Shown: positions 16,024 through 26,206, numbered from the stretch's first letter. The stretch: DNA of 64,000 nucleotides from Pontibacter silvestris (GCF_020907275.1 NZ_JAJJWI010000018.1:1-64000); one strand, 5' to 3'. The notes: generated from the letters alone by a model not told the origin. Numbers and translations are program-made.

Positions 16024-19023
16024 TTAAAAAGTAACATTTACACCAAAGTTGTAAGTAGCAGAAAGCGGATAGACATTTCTGTCAATTCCCTGGCTGATTG
16101 GCGCTCCTCCCACTTCCGGCGAGAACCCATTATAGTTAAAGAATGTTACCGGGTTCTGAGCATTTACATAAATTCTCAGATTCTGCATCTTCCACTTATT
16201 CACCAGATCTGTAGGTAAATTATAGCCGACCTGCACATTTCTGATTCTGATGTAATCACCTTTTTCAACATAGAAACTGTTAGGGTCCAGGTTAGGACCG
16301 ATTAAGGCAGCAGAAGGATATGTATTAGAAGTTCCAGCTCCATGCCAGCGGTTTTGGAAGAAATCCTGGTCAAAGTTTTCGTTTCCAACCCTCACGTTTC
16401 TGTTAGCGTTATAAATATCCACATCGGCTACGCCCTGAATGTCTAGCTGCAAGTCGAAGCTTTTATAACGGAAGCCTGTATTAATGGCATAGGTAAAACC
16501 CGGATTCGGATTACCAATAATGGTTCTGTCTCGTTGGTCGATAACGCCGTCATCGTTCAGGTCTCTGTACCTGAAATAACCAGGTTCCGCAGTGGGTTGT
16601 AAAGACTCCGCTATTTCCTGTTCGTTCTGGAAGATACCGTCTACCTCATAACCATAAAAAGAACCAATCGGATCGCCGATACGTGTTACACTTACTTGAT
16701 AGCCGCCTACAGGTAAATTACCGCTATAGAGAGAGACATTGCCTGTTTGCAGATCCGTTACCTCATTCTTGTTAACAGAGAAGTTAAACCCAACATTGTA
16801 GCTAAAGTCATCGCTAGCATCGTCTTGCCAGTTTGCGGCCAGTTCAAAGCCCCTGTTCCTAAAGCTTGCATAGTTACCTCTAATTTCCCCGGATAACCCA
16901 AGCGAGCCAATGCCTACAATACCATATATAGCATTTTCGGTTTCTTTATTGTACCAGTCTGCTTCTACTGTTAACCTGTTGTTCAGCAAGCCGAATTCAG
17001 CTCCTAAATCTGTTTCTTTTACCACTTCCCACAACAACTGTGTCGGAACAGAAGTAGCAATACTTGCCCCTAAATACGGTACGCCACCAAAGGTATAAAT
17101 ATATCTTCCCGGCCTGCTAACCTGTAGGTTATAGATGTTAGCAGGAATGTTATTGTTACCGAGCTTACCCCAACTTGCCTTAAGCTTTAAATTGTTTATA
17201 ACAGTTTGGTCTTGCATAAAGGGCTCTTCTGTTACGCGCCAACCCAAACCTATAGATGGGAAATAGTCCCAGCGGTTATCTTTCGGAAATTTAGAAGAGC
17301 CGTCATAACGCAACATGGCTGTTAATAAGTAACGGTCCTTATAGCTATAGTTTACACGGCCAAAGTAAGAATTAAACCTCTCAAGAGCAGTAGAATCATC
17401 ATCTGCTCCTCCGTTTATAATTCTAAACGATCCAGGATCTCCCAAGCTAAGATAAAGGTTAGCCTCGGTGTTATAGTCTACATCATTGGCAAACCCTCTC
17501 ATGCGCTCTCTTCGGTCTTGCTGAGCTGATGTTCCTACCAAAGCTGTTATATCATGGTCTCCAAATGTTTTGCTATAAGTTAAGGTATTTTCCCACAGCC
17601 AGCTTGTAGTTTTATCTCTTGACTTTTCGAGTAAGCTTCTTTCAGCAAACTGTGTACTGGTAAGCGAGTCTTGTGAGGTGTAGCTACGATACTCCTCAAT
17701 GCCGTAGTTGATACCTAGGCTTGTGCGGAAAGTGAAGTCTTTTAAAAAATTAACTTCTCCAAAGGCGTTGCCTGTTAAACGCTGCCCCTGTGACTCCCGG
17801 TTAAACCAATCTAGCGCGGCCTGCGGGTTGCCAAAGCTCCCCAGATTATAAGTACCAGGGTTATTAGGGTCACCATACCAGCCATTAGCTTCTCTTACAG
17901 GTACCACCGGAGGCGCCACATAAGCTTGATAGAAAATATCACCAGGTATGTCGTTGGAGTTATAGTTGTAAAAAATGGTATTGTATCCAATTTTCACATT
18001 ATCAGAAAGTTTAATATCCGTCTGTAGACGTGCCGTAATCCTCTCATAATCGTTACCCTTTACAATACCTTCCTGGTTTAGGTAGCCAGCACTTAGATAG
18101 TAGGTTGCTTTCTCTGAGCCTCCGGAAGCACTGATCTGATGATTATGAATCGTAGCCGTTTGCAGTATCTGATCATACCAATCTGTAGTCGGATAATCTG
18201 TTCCTACAAGATTAGTACCTTCTTTCTCATTGATAAGAGCCGCATACTCCTGGGCATTCGCCATCTCCAGTTTGTTTGTGGCCTGCTGCACCCCCACAAA
18301 TCCATTGTAATTAATGCGAGTCTGGCCGGCTTTACCGCGTTTGGTAGTTACCAACACTACGCCGTTTGCAGCACGAATACCATAGATAGCTGCGCTGGAA
18401 GCATCTTTCAAAACCTCAATAGACTCAATATCATTTGGGTTCAGAAAAGATAGGTCCTGCACAAAGGTACCGTCCACCACATAAAGCGGGTCGGAACCAC
18501 CCAAGGCTGAACCTGTACCACGTATGCGAATCTGAGGCGAAGCACCTGGCTGGCCGTTATTGGTAATTGTTACACCGGCTACCTTGCCTTGTAAAGAACT
18601 AACAGGGTTTTGGGAGGATTGTCTAGCAATTTCCTCACCCTCTACAGAGGCAATTGAGCCCGTTACATCGCGCTTCTCCTGCACGCCATAACCAACTACT
18701 ACCACCTGTTCCAACTCGTTTGTTGCCATGCCGAGTTGTACATTAAGTGTACTGTTGTTATTGATAGCAATTTCGCGTTGATCGTAGCCCAGGTAATTAA
18801 CTATAAGGGTGCCGTTTGCTGGCGCATTTACTGTAAAGTTACCCTCAACGTCGGTCTGAGCACCTTGCGTGGTTCCTTTTACCTGTACACTCGCTCCTAT
18901 AAGAGGTTGCCCAGTCGAAGCATCTGTCACCTTTCCGCTAACGGTAATATTCCCTTGTTCCTGAGCAAACAAAAGATTAAAGGTTAGCAGACAAAGTAAT
19001 AGTAATAGTAATTTCTTGTCCAT
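16024..19023 (-). CDS. SusC/RagA-family TonB-dependent transporter
   Basis: From the ATG at 19023 it encodes 999 residues with signal MDKKLLLLLLCLLTFNLLFAQ; an upstream ATG at 19056 would only add 11 residues before the signal. Next come a carboxypeptidase-regulatory-like domain (ITVSGKVTDASTGQPLIGASV, about 18-95), a TonB box/plug start (LEQVVVVGYGVQEKRDVTGS), the plug (SLQGKVAGVTITNNGQPG, SPQIRIRGTGS, DPLYVVDG, IESIEVLKDASSAAIYG) and a long beta-barrel ending in YPLSATYNFGVNVTF with a terminal Phe. It imports oligosaccharides across the outer membrane with the SusD protein encoded next. About 650 bases of leader separate it from the regulator gene. Confidence 0.96.
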   Translation of the reverse strand: MDKKLLLLLLCLLTFNLLFAQEQGNITVSGKVTDASTGQPLIGASVQVKGTTQGAQTDVEGNFTVNAPANGTLIVNYLGYDQREIAINNNSTLNVQLGMATNELEQVVVVGYGVQEKRDVTGSIASVEGEEIARQSSQNPVSSLQGKVAGVTITNNGQPGASPQIRIRGTGSALGGSDPLYVVDGTFVQDLSFLNPNDIESIEVLKDASSAAIYGIRAANGVVLVTTKRGKAGQTRINYNGFVGVQQATNKLEMANAQEYAALINEKEGTNLVGTDYPTTDWYDQILQTATIHNHQISASGGSEKATYYLSAGYLNQEGIVKGNDYERITARLQTDIKLSDNVKIGYNTIFYNYNSNDIPGDIFYQAYVAPPVVPVREANGWYGDPNNPGTYNLGSFGNPQAALDWFNRESQGQRLTGNAFGEVNFLKDFTFRTSLGINYGIEEYRSYTSQDSLTSTQFAERSLLEKSRDKTTSWLWENTLTYSKTFGDHDITALVGTSAQQDRRERMRGFANDVDYNTEANLYLSLGDPGSFRIINGGADDDSTALERFNSYFGRVNYSYKDRYLLTAMLRYDGSSKFPKDNRWDYFPSIGLGWRVTEEPFMQDQTVINNLKLKASWGKLGNNNIPANIYNLQVSRPGRYIYTFGGVPYLGASIATSVPTQLLWEVVKETDLGAEFGLLNNRLTVEADWYNKETENAIYGIVGIGSLGLSGEIRGNYASFRNRGFELAANWQDDASDDFSYNVGFNFSVNKNEVTDLQTGNVSLYSGNLPVGGYQVSVTRIGDPIGSFYGYEVDGIFQNEQEIAESLQPTAEPGYFRYRDLNDDGVIDQRDRTIIGNPNPGFTYAINTGFRYKSFDLQLDIQGVADVDIYNANRNVRVGNENFDQDFFQNRWHGAGTSNTYPSAALIGPNLDPNSFYVEKGDYIRIRNVQVGYNLPTDLVNKWKMQNLRIYVNAQNPVTFFNYNGFSPEVGGAPISQGIDRNVYPLSATYNFGVNVTF

Positions 19024-19448
19024 TATTGTTCCTATTTTTAAATACGAATTGTACACAAATCTCTACAACTAACAGTAGTAAGCAAAACATAATACCCCAA
19101 CAACACTACATCAAAGTACTACTAAGAAATACAAAAGGCATAAAACCCTAATAGCAAACCATTTAAATAAAAAATAATGACTATCAAAGGCTTCACAAAA
19201 AGTAGTTTACTAGCTCTTACTGCACCCGATGAGAGGTAATGATGTAGTAAAAACAGAAGCAAAACAAGGCTGAAGTGAGGCATTTTTTGTTTAATGCCAT
19301 CAGATTTACTGAATTATAACTTTCAGTAACTAAAAGAAGGACAGAGAAAAAAGTAGATGCCAGGTAAAAACACGACGACCTTACTCATAAACCTATATGT
19401 AGTTTTCATCTTCTTCAGTTAAGAATGGGTGAGAAGGCTGAGATGCTC
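19024..19448. other. leader/intergenic region upstream of susC
   Basis: No coding frame is convincing. It should hold the susC promoter and a long 5' leader. I found no perfect TAnnTTTG element on the minus strand. A weak 6-bp hairpin (GGCATT/AATGCC, 19279-19298) is present. Confidence 0.4.
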
Positions 19449-19552
19449 CAATGGCTACAGTTTTCTTTCAGCAACCTGAGGGCCTTATTACTTCCATTAA
19501 AAAAGGCACCTTAAGCTATTGCAGGAAATTAACAGAAAAAACTGTAGCCATT
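19449..19552. repeat. 16-bp inverted repeat with 72-bp spacer
   Basis: CAATGGCTACAGTTTT (19449-19464) and AAAACTGTAGCCATTG (19537-19552) are perfect reverse complements in the gap between the sensor-regulator and susC. As RNA, either strand could form a long-loop stem. It may be a regulatory RNA element, a paired binding site or a mobile-element remnant. Confidence 0.7.
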
Positions 19553-19663
19553 GTGGTTTCTCAACATGAGTCTGTATCTGCCGTAATTGTTGAGAAGACA
19601 GATAAAACAGAGATATGGAATGATAGATTTTACCTTAGAGACAGAATAATTACAACAGCATAA
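19451..19663 (+). CDS. possible small protein, doubtful
   Basis: An ATG frame of 70 residues (MATVFFQQPEGLITSIKKGT...) lies opposite to the locus direction and ends 6 bases before the regulator stop. I recognise no family. Its first codons and codons 29-34 are made of the two arms of an inverted repeat, which argues that the DNA is structured rather than coding. Kept only as a low-confidence candidate. Confidence 0.2.
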   Translation: MATVFFQQPEGLITSIKKGTLSYCRKLTEKTVAIVVSQHESVSAVIVEKTDKTEIWNDRFYLRDRIITTA

Positions 19664-19669
19664 AAGCAG

Positions 19670-22576
19670 CTAAACTTCCATCAAAAACTCAGTCAGGTTT
19701 TTTTCGTGCTCCAGGTTAAGCTTCTTGCGCAAGCGATAGCGCCGGATTTCAACGCCACGAACAGTTATATTCAACAGCGAGGCTATCTCTTTACTAGACA
19801 TATTCATCCTTAGATAGGCACACAGCTTTAAATCATTTGGTGTAAGCTCGGAATGGCTTGTTTTTAGCTTCTTAAAGTAATTTTCATGCGCTTCATTAAA
19901 ACTGTTCTCAAACAAGTTCCAGTCATAATCATTACTCATGCCCTCATCAATTACCTTTTGAAGCCTCTTTAGTTGTGCGGCTGCTAGCTTTTTACCGTTA
20001 GAGTCTTTTAGCTGCAGAATCTCGTGACTTAAGTTTTGCAGTAGCTCATTCTTTGCGATAATGTTTAAGGCAGAGCTGGCAAGTTCTCTGCTTTTCGCAG
20101 CTAAGTCGTTTCGGAGTTGCTCGTTTCGGAGTTTTACAATTTTCTGTTCCGTTGCAATAGCCTCACGTTTAAGGTGCTCCTCTTTTTCACGCTCCAGCTT
20201 TTGTTGTATTCGTTGCTGATCCCGTTGCAATCTTAGTTTATAGAGGTACCGGGCCAGGGCCATAGCAACAATGGCTACTATACCATAAGCAGTTAAGGCC
20301 CAGGTGCTGGCATACCAAGGAGGCAGTACAGTAAAAGTAAATACAGTAACCGGAGACTCAGCTTTGCCGCTTATCTTAGCCCGTACCTTAAACTGATATT
20401 CGCCCTGGGCCAAGTTTGTAAATTCTTTTTGCGTGTCGCTGGTCCAGCCAGACCAGCTTTGCGAGTAGCCATCTAAAAAATACTGATAGTTAACGTTTTC
20501 CTGCGTGTAATACGGCAGCGCATACGAAAAGCGAATATTATTTTTTGCATACGGCAACTCAATGCTATTCAACTTACTGCCGTTTTCAGTAATGGAAGTT
20601 AGCCCATCTGTAATGTTTTCTATTTTGCGGATCAAAACAGTTGGTAAAGCTTTCCTTTCGTTCTGCTGAGCCTCAGCATTATAAACAACAAAACCTTCGT
20701 CTATACTAATAAGATAAATGTTATTGCTGATGCGGCTAATGTTCTCATAGTATTGAACCATACGCCCGCTAAGCACACTAAACGGGCTTGAATTTATTTT
20801 AACAGCACCAGGTTCCGTAAAATCAGCAAGAGCTACCTTGCCATTATCAATAAACCAGTATTTTTTATCGGCAGCTTTTATTATTCTGTTAGAAGATGCA
20901 AAGCTTCCCAGTTTGTCGTTCAGCTGCTTATAGTTAGTAAACTTATTACTTACATCATCATACACATAAAAACCCGAATTTGACGAAAAGACAATTTGGT
21001 TATCTAGTCTGAACGTATTGACATTATAGCTATTGGGCAGCCCATCAGCCTTATCAAAATTCTGGCTACTTTTAATGCTTCTTAAATCACGGGCTGGATT
21101 AAGTTTATATAACCCTTTGTAGGCATGGCTCACCCAGATATGCCCCGTATTGTCCTGCTCTACATAACGTGATGGCTCACTAAAGTTTTCCAGCCTGTGC
21201 GAAAAAGTCCAGTTACCTTTGGCATCTTTCTTATATAATACTAAACCCGTATAAGTCCCTTGTATGAGGTAAGCAGGATTAGAATTGAGCTTCTTGATTG
21301 TCCAGCCACCTTTTACATCAGAAATTCTGACAATAGTGTTGCCTTCGACCCGGAAAGTACCTTCGTTATGTCCGCAGAGCAGTTGCCCATCTATCAGAGA
21401 CAGGTCCCATACCTGCCCTTGCGAGTTATCTATTAACTTAAAATCGAAAGACTGAAAAGACTGATTGGTGCCGGGAGACCACCCGCTGTAAAAAAGCCCC
21501 TGGTTCGTACCTAAGTAAATTTTATTATTGTGAATTATACTAGAGTAAACGGTACCAAACTTACCTGCTTTATCGAAAAAGAAATAAAGTGGTGAGTTTA
21601 CCTCCACTCTGTCTATTCCATTATCAAGGCCTGCCCAAAGGTTTTGATCTTTATCCGCAAATAAGCTTAATACTGTATTATTCTGCAGCCCTTTCGATTT
21701 ATTTGTATGCTGCACAACATTTCCATTCTCATCCAGAATAACGATACCATTTAATATAGTGCCATAAGCGTAATGCCTGCTATCCTGTATAAAGATCCCG
21801 TTGTTTAACTGATTTTCTTTTAAGAAATCGTTTGCCTGGTTTTCCCAGGGCTCAATATGGGTGCCATCAAATACAAACATCCCTTTCTTAGCCGTGCCTA
21901 TCAGGTACAGATTCTTTTTATAGGGAAGAACAGAAAGAACTCCTGTCCCCTCAAAAGCTTCACTTCCCGCAATATGAATAAGAGAATCGTTCTTTAACTC
22001 AAATAATCCTTCAGAGATCACCTGAACAAAAAATCTGTCTCCAGCCCTGAATAAAAACAGAAAAGGATTGGCTCCCTTTATAACCCTTACTTTTCCCTGT
22101 TCATAAATATAAATAGCAGAAAAAGATTGAAAGATAACACGACCTCTGTCAACATAGATTTTCCAGATTTCATCTTTCAGCTCATAGCCCTCTGGTATCA
22201 GGCTAACCAGAGATTTGTAAGAGAATGTTCCCTGCTGATTGTATTTCCAATACCCAAACTCACCGAACCCTCCTGCATAAACTTTACCACCAGAATCTGC
22301 GGCAACAGCTCGTACAATAATGTTATGAGGCATTTTATGCAGCTGCCAGTAATGCCCGTCATACACAAGAAGCCCTTCTGAGTTTCCCCAGTACATAACC
22401 CCATTATTATCTTGTGTTACAGACCAGTTCTGGTTGGCAGCCTGGTACGTGTGCTTGGAATAATTCTGGACAAAAGGGAACCCTAGCTTTTGGTAATTTC
22501 CTGCCTCTGAGGCTAAAGCAGGAAAAACCAAAAACATAAAGATGCAGAAGAAACTAATACTTACCCTTTTAAACAT
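19670..22576 (-). CDS. membrane sensor-regulator with beta-propeller, Y_Y_Y and LuxR-type HTH
   Basis: From the ATG at 22576 it has 968 residues; an upstream ATG at 22603 adds nine residues. A signal (ISFFCIFMFLVFPALA) leads into a periplasmic two-component-regulator-type propeller, with repeats such as VTQDNNGVMYWGNSEGLLVY, LFADKDQNLWAGLDNGIDR and VEQDNTGHIWVSHAYKGLY. A Y_Y_Y domain follows (NNIRFSYALPYY...YQYFLDGY), then a membrane segment (ALTAYGIVAIVAMALARYLY, about 765-785), a coiled coil, and a C-terminal LuxR-like HTH (TPNDLKLCAYLRMNMSSKEIASLLNIT...). There is no kinase or receiver, so it signals directly from periplasm to DNA. It lies upstream of susC on the same strand and is probably the activator of this locus. 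Confidence 0.9.
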   Translation of the reverse strand: MFKRVSISFFCIFMFLVFPALASEAGNYQKLGFPFVQNYSKHTYQAANQNWSVTQDNNGVMYWGNSEGLLVYDGHYWQLHKMPHNIIVRAVAADSGGKVYAGGFGEFGYWKYNQQGTFSYKSLVSLIPEGYELKDEIWKIYVDRGRVIFQSFSAIYIYEQGKVRVIKGANPFLFLFRAGDRFFVQVISEGLFELKNDSLIHIAGSEAFEGTGVLSVLPYKKNLYLIGTAKKGMFVFDGTHIEPWENQANDFLKENQLNNGIFIQDSRHYAYGTILNGIVILDENGNVVQHTNKSKGLQNNTVLSLFADKDQNLWAGLDNGIDRVEVNSPLYFFFDKAGKFGTVYSSIIHNNKIYLGTNQGLFYSGWSPGTNQSFQSFDFKLIDNSQGQVWDLSLIDGQLLCGHNEGTFRVEGNTIVRISDVKGGWTIKKLNSNPAYLIQGTYTGLVLYKKDAKGNWTFSHRLENFSEPSRYVEQDNTGHIWVSHAYKGLYKLNPARDLRSIKSSQNFDKADGLPNSYNVNTFRLDNQIVFSSNSGFYVYDDVSNKFTNYKQLNDKLGSFASSNRIIKAADKKYWFIDNGKVALADFTEPGAVKINSSPFSVLSGRMVQYYENISRISNNIYLISIDEGFVVYNAEAQQNERKALPTVLIRKIENITDGLTSITENGSKLNSIELPYAKNNIRFSYALPYYTQENVNYQYFLDGYSQSWSGWTSDTQKEFTNLAQGEYQFKVRAKISGKAESPVTVFTFTVLPPWYASTWALTAYGIVAIVAMALARYLYKLRLQRDQQRIQQKLEREKEEHLKREAIATEQKIVKLRNEQLRNDLAAKSRELASSALNIIAKNELLQNLSHEILQLKDSNGKKLAAAQLKRLQKVIDEGMSNDYDWNLFENSFNEAHENYFKKLKTSHSELTPNDLKLCAYLRMNMSSKEIASLLNITVRGVEIRRYRLRKKLNLEHEKNLTEFLMEV

Positions 22577-22760
22577 TTTGAGCAGTAAGATCACTTTTAA
22601 CAAATAAACGCTAAAAAGTGCCTAATAATTCTTTTAAAGCAACAACTATAACTAATAGTTGTAACCATACCTCAAAGGTAAGAAGATTTTCATTCAAAGA
22701 TTTTAGAAGAATATGTTGCTACATAAATTTCAGTTGCCAGGAACGACACAAAACTTTCAG

Positions 22761-24104
22761 CTATTGTACTGTAAGCTTCCCCTTCCCTTCCATGTAGTCT
22801 AAGGTTAGATTCGTGAGCGTCTTAACGCCTAACTTCATGCCACTGTCGTCAATATAGAAATCAGGTGTGTGATGCGGGGCTACTTCTTCAGGTTTTTTGC
22901 CTTTCGGCATGCCTCCCACAAAAATAAACAGGCCTGGTATCTTTTCCTGGTAAAAAGCAAAGTCTTCGGCCCCCGTTACTGCTTTAGTCAAAACAACCTT
23001 GTTACTTCCGGCTACAGCCTGTAAGGTAGGCAGCATTCTTTCTGTAAGAGCAGGGTTATTGAATGTGACTGGTGTACCCGTAAAAATATCTACCTCGGCA
23101 GTGGCTCCGGCACTTTCGGCTATTTTTGTGGCCGTAAGTTTTACCTTCTCGTGTATCTTTTTCTGCATTTCAGTATCAAGAGTTCTGATAGTGCCTTCGA
23201 GTACTACCTCTTCCGGAATAATGTTGTTGCGAACACCACCATGTATGCTTCCTACTGTAACAACAGCAGCCTCCTCCGTTAACTGTGTCTGGCGGCTAAT
23301 GATAGTTTGAAGTCCGTTGATGATTTGCGCAGACACCACTACCGGATCAATTCCATTCCATGGATAAGCCCCATGTACCTGCTTTCCTTTTACCTTAATT
23401 ACATACCTGTCGGCAGCTGCCATCGTGCCACCCGGCTTGTATTTTAATGTACCTACTTCTGTTTGAGAATTAATATGCAACCCGAAGATCACCTCCGGCT
23501 TAGGTCCTTTATCCAGCACGCCCTCTTTTATCATCAGGCTTGCTCCCCCCTCTTCACCTGCCGGCGCACCTTCTTCTGCTGGTTGAAAGACAAATTTCAC
23601 TGTACCTTTCAAATCATTTTTCATACTTGCTAGCACTTCTGCGGCTCCCATAAGCATGGCAATATGCGTATCGTGGCCGCAGGCATGCATCACGCCTACC
23701 TCCTGTCCGTTGTAAGTGCTACGTTCTTTAGAAGCGAAAGGCACATCTACCCGTTCAACTACAGGCAAGGCATCTATATCAGCTCTTAAGGCCACCACCG
23801 GGCCAGGCTTCCCTCCCTTCAGGATTCCTACTACTCCTGTATGTGCTACTCCTGTTTCTACTTCTATGCCCAGCTTTTTGAGATGCGCCGCTATCTTTTC
23901 AGCTGTTTTTACTTCGCGGTTACTTAGTTCGGGGTGCTGGTGAAAGTCATGACGCCACTCTATTACTTTGGGTTCCAGTTTATCAGCCATGGTGTTGGCT
24001 TTAGCTGTAAGTTTACTGCTTTGAGCAAAAGCCGGAACAGCCACTAAGCCCAGTCCTAAGGTAGAAAGTAAGATACGTTTCAGTAAGGTAGAGTTACTTT
24101 TCAT
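22761..24104 (-). CDS. secreted M20-family amidohydrolase
   Basis: This encodes 447 residues with a signal peptide ending PAFAQ. It is an M20D amidohydrolase (N-acyl-amino-acid/hippurate hydrolase type): EWRHDFHQHPELSNRE (about 49-64), VALRADIDALPV, the metal motif GVMHACGHDTHIAM, FVFQPAEEGAPAGEEGG and, late, KAVTGAEDFAFYQEKIPG. Members hydrolyse the amide bond of N-acylated amino acids using two metal ions. It is on the same strand as the glycan locus but 184 bases upstream of the regulator and has no obvious part in glycan use. It is divergent from the methylmalonyl-CoA mutase genes. The substrate is unknown. Confidence 0.92.
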   Translation of the reverse strand: MKSNSTLLKRILLSTLGLGLVAVPAFAQSSKLTAKANTMADKLEPKVIEWRHDFHQHPELSNREVKTAEKIAAHLKKLGIEVETGVAHTGVVGILKGGKPGPVVALRADIDALPVVERVDVPFASKERSTYNGQEVGVMHACGHDTHIAMLMGAAEVLASMKNDLKGTVKFVFQPAEEGAPAGEEGGASLMIKEGVLDKGPKPEVIFGLHINSQTEVGTLKYKPGGTMAAADRYVIKVKGKQVHGAYPWNGIDPVVVSAQIINGLQTIISRQTQLTEEAAVVTVGSIHGGVRNNIIPEEVVLEGTIRTLDTEMQKKIHEKVKLTATKIAESAGATAEVDIFTGTPVTFNNPALTERMLPTLQAVAGSNKVVLTKAVTGAEDFAFYQEKIPGLFIFVGGMPKGKKPEEVAPHHTPDFYIDDSGMKLGVKTLTNLTLDYMEGKGKLTVQ

Positions 24105-24361
24105 ATGGATAAAGTTAGATAAGTGAAGCTTTAAATATACTCAAATTATAAATTTAAAAACATTAACAACATCTTATTATATTAATCACACTGACTTGGT
24201 ATTTCCGTTATAACTAAATCAATAATATTAATATTATAATAAATAATATTAAAGGCCATTTCTCACTATAGCACGTCCTAGCCTTGGGCAAACAATACTT
24301 CATCTGTTTAACACGTAAAACAGAAAAGATTATATTTACATAAAACAAGACCTGAAGTATA

Positions 24362-26206
24362 ATGACTGACGAGCAGCACCATCCGGAAAGATTATTCCCG
24401 GAGTTTAATCCTGCCACAGCGGCTGACTGGGAAGAGAGAACACGCAAGGAACTGCGAGATAAACCGCTGGAAAGCTTAGTTTACCGCACATATGAGGGAA
24501 TTGATCTAAAGCCTTATTATACAAAAGAAGACATCAGAAGCCTGCCTAAGGGGCAACAGAACCCAGGCAGCTTTCCTTTTATGCGGGGCCGCAGGACCGG
24601 CATAAACAGCTGGCTAAACATACAACATATTAAAGCAGCCGGGAACGGGAAAGCCGCTATTGATATAGCAGCTGATGCTTTAAGCAGAGGAGCCGATGGG
24701 GTGCTTTTTATTATTCGTGAACAAGCCCTGTTTGATGTGCCTTACCTGGTACAGAACCTGGATTTAAGCAAGAAGGTCGTTAACTATACAATAGGCCAAG
24801 AGCCAGACCTCTTCCTGAAGAGGATTTATGCTGAGCTAAAAAAAAAGCAGGTATCTCCTCTTAATCTGAAAGGTTTTATTAATTACGAACCGCTAAGCAA
24901 TACGGGAAAGCTGGATAGAAATGATAAGAAAATCATCAGTAAGCTACTGGACCTGACTAAAGTAAGTACCGACTTTTATGGCATTACTGTCTGTGGCACC
25001 AGTTTCAGCAGCATTGGCGCTTCTGCGACCCAGGAGATAGCTTATACACTTAGCGCTGCAGTAGCTTATATTGATCATCTGACTAATGCAGGCGAGTCAT
25101 TGGAGGCTGTACTGCGGAACATGCAGCTGTTTATGGCTGCCGGCACCAATTACTTCATGGAGATTGTTAAGTTTCGGGTTATCCGGCTATTATGGTCAAC
25201 TATTGTAGAGGCATATAATGCGGAGCCAGCCCTGGCAGCACAGCTACGTATACACTGTACTACATCCAGTTGGTACCAGACCACACTTGGCGCAAACGTA
25301 AATATGCTTCGGGTAACCACGGAGGCTATGTCGGCTATTATTGCAGGCTGCGACTCATTGGCGGTTATGCCTTTTGATTATACCTTTCATAAGCCTGAAG
25401 AATTCTCTGCCCGTATTGCCCGCAATGTGTCTGTTATTTTAAAAGAGGAAGCTTACCTGGACAAAGCTATAGACCCAGCCGCTGGCTCTTATTACCTAGA
25501 GTACCTGACAGATGCACTGGCTTCCAAAGCATGGGACTTGTTCAGAGAAGTTGAGGCAAAAGGTGGATTTGAGGCAGCCTATCAGGAAGGTTTTATACTT
25601 GATTCTGTCACCAATGTCAGCCGGGAGAAGTTCAGGAACATTGCCATTGGAAAAGACGTGCTGGTAGGTACCAACAAGTACCCTGATCCTAAAGAAAAAA
25701 TCGACTTTGACCCCGAAGAGCTTATCCAAAGTGCAGATTTTGACACAACGCGCGCTGCCTACCCAACTGAGGTCATGCGTATGGCTATAGAGCTGCATCT
25801 GCGCAAACGCAAGCGACGACCAAAAGTTATTGTAGCCGTGATAGGGCAGGCCGAGCAACGCCAGCTTAATGCTTCTTTTGCACAAGAGCTATTCAGTTGT
25901 GCCGGGTTTGACACAGAGGAGCAGCATTATGCCTCTGTAGACGATGCAGCTGACCGACTTTTGCATGCAGCGGCAGAAGTAGTGGTAGTGTCCGCTTCCA
26001 AAGGAAACTATACTCGTGAATTTGGCCCCAAGCTACGCACACATCAAGGTAAGCCAACAATTATTCTGGCTGAAAATCCACAGCTGATGAAGGACGAACT
26101 GATAGCCCAGGGGTTTGATGAATTCCTCTTTGAAAACTGCGACACCAGCACTATCCTCCGTAACATCTATAAAAGGCTTTCGCAGGAAGGGGAAGATGAC
26201 TCTTAA
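24362..26206 (+). CDS. mutA: methylmalonyl-CoA mutase small subunit
   Basis: This encodes 614 residues. It is the non-catalytic-type subunit of adenosylcobalamin-dependent methylmalonyl-CoA mutase, which interconverts succinyl-CoA and (R)-methylmalonyl-CoA. The TIM-barrel region is visible (DWEERTRKELRDKPLESLVY near the N-terminus, GTNYFMEIVKFRVIRLLW, IDPAAGSYYLEYLTD). The C-terminal Rossmann region (RPKVIVAVIGQAEQRQLNAS) lacks the cobalamin-ligating DxHxxG, as usual for MutA. It is followed after 82 bases by the large subunit. The upstream region carries a TATATTTA element resembling the phylum's -7 box and a very AT-rich stretch (24211-24260). Confidence 0.95.
   Translation: MTDEQHHPERLFPEFNPATAADWEERTRKELRDKPLESLVYRTYEGIDLKPYYTKEDIRSLPKGQQNPGSFPFMRGRRTGINSWLNIQHIKAAGNGKAAIDIAADALSRGADGVLFIIREQALFDVPYLVQNLDLSKKVVNYTIGQEPDLFLKRIYAELKKKQVSPLNLKGFINYEPLSNTGKLDRNDKKIISKLLDLTKVSTDFYGITVCGTSFSSIGASATQEIAYTLSAAVAYIDHLTNAGESLEAVLRNMQLFMAAGTNYFMEIVKFRVIRLLWSTIVEAYNAEPALAAQLRIHCTTSSWYQTTLGANVNMLRVTTEAMSAIIAGCDSLAVMPFDYTFHKPEEFSARIARNVSVILKEEAYLDKAIDPAAGSYYLEYLTDALASKAWDLFREVEAKGGFEAAYQEGFILDSVTNVSREKFRNIAIGKDVLVGTNKYPDPKEKIDFDPEELIQSADFDTTRAAYPTEVMRMAIELHLRKRKRRPKVIVAVIGQAEQRQLNASFAQELFSCAGFDTEEQHYASVDDAADRLLHAAAEVVVVSASKGNYTREFGPKLRTHQGKPTIILAENPQLMKDELIAQGFDEFLFENCDTSTILRNIYKRLSQEGEDDS

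Noticed and set aside
24222..24237. 16-bp palindrome ATAATATTAATATTAT upstream of mutA
   Set aside because: In such AT-rich DNA a palindrome of only A and T is expected by chance.
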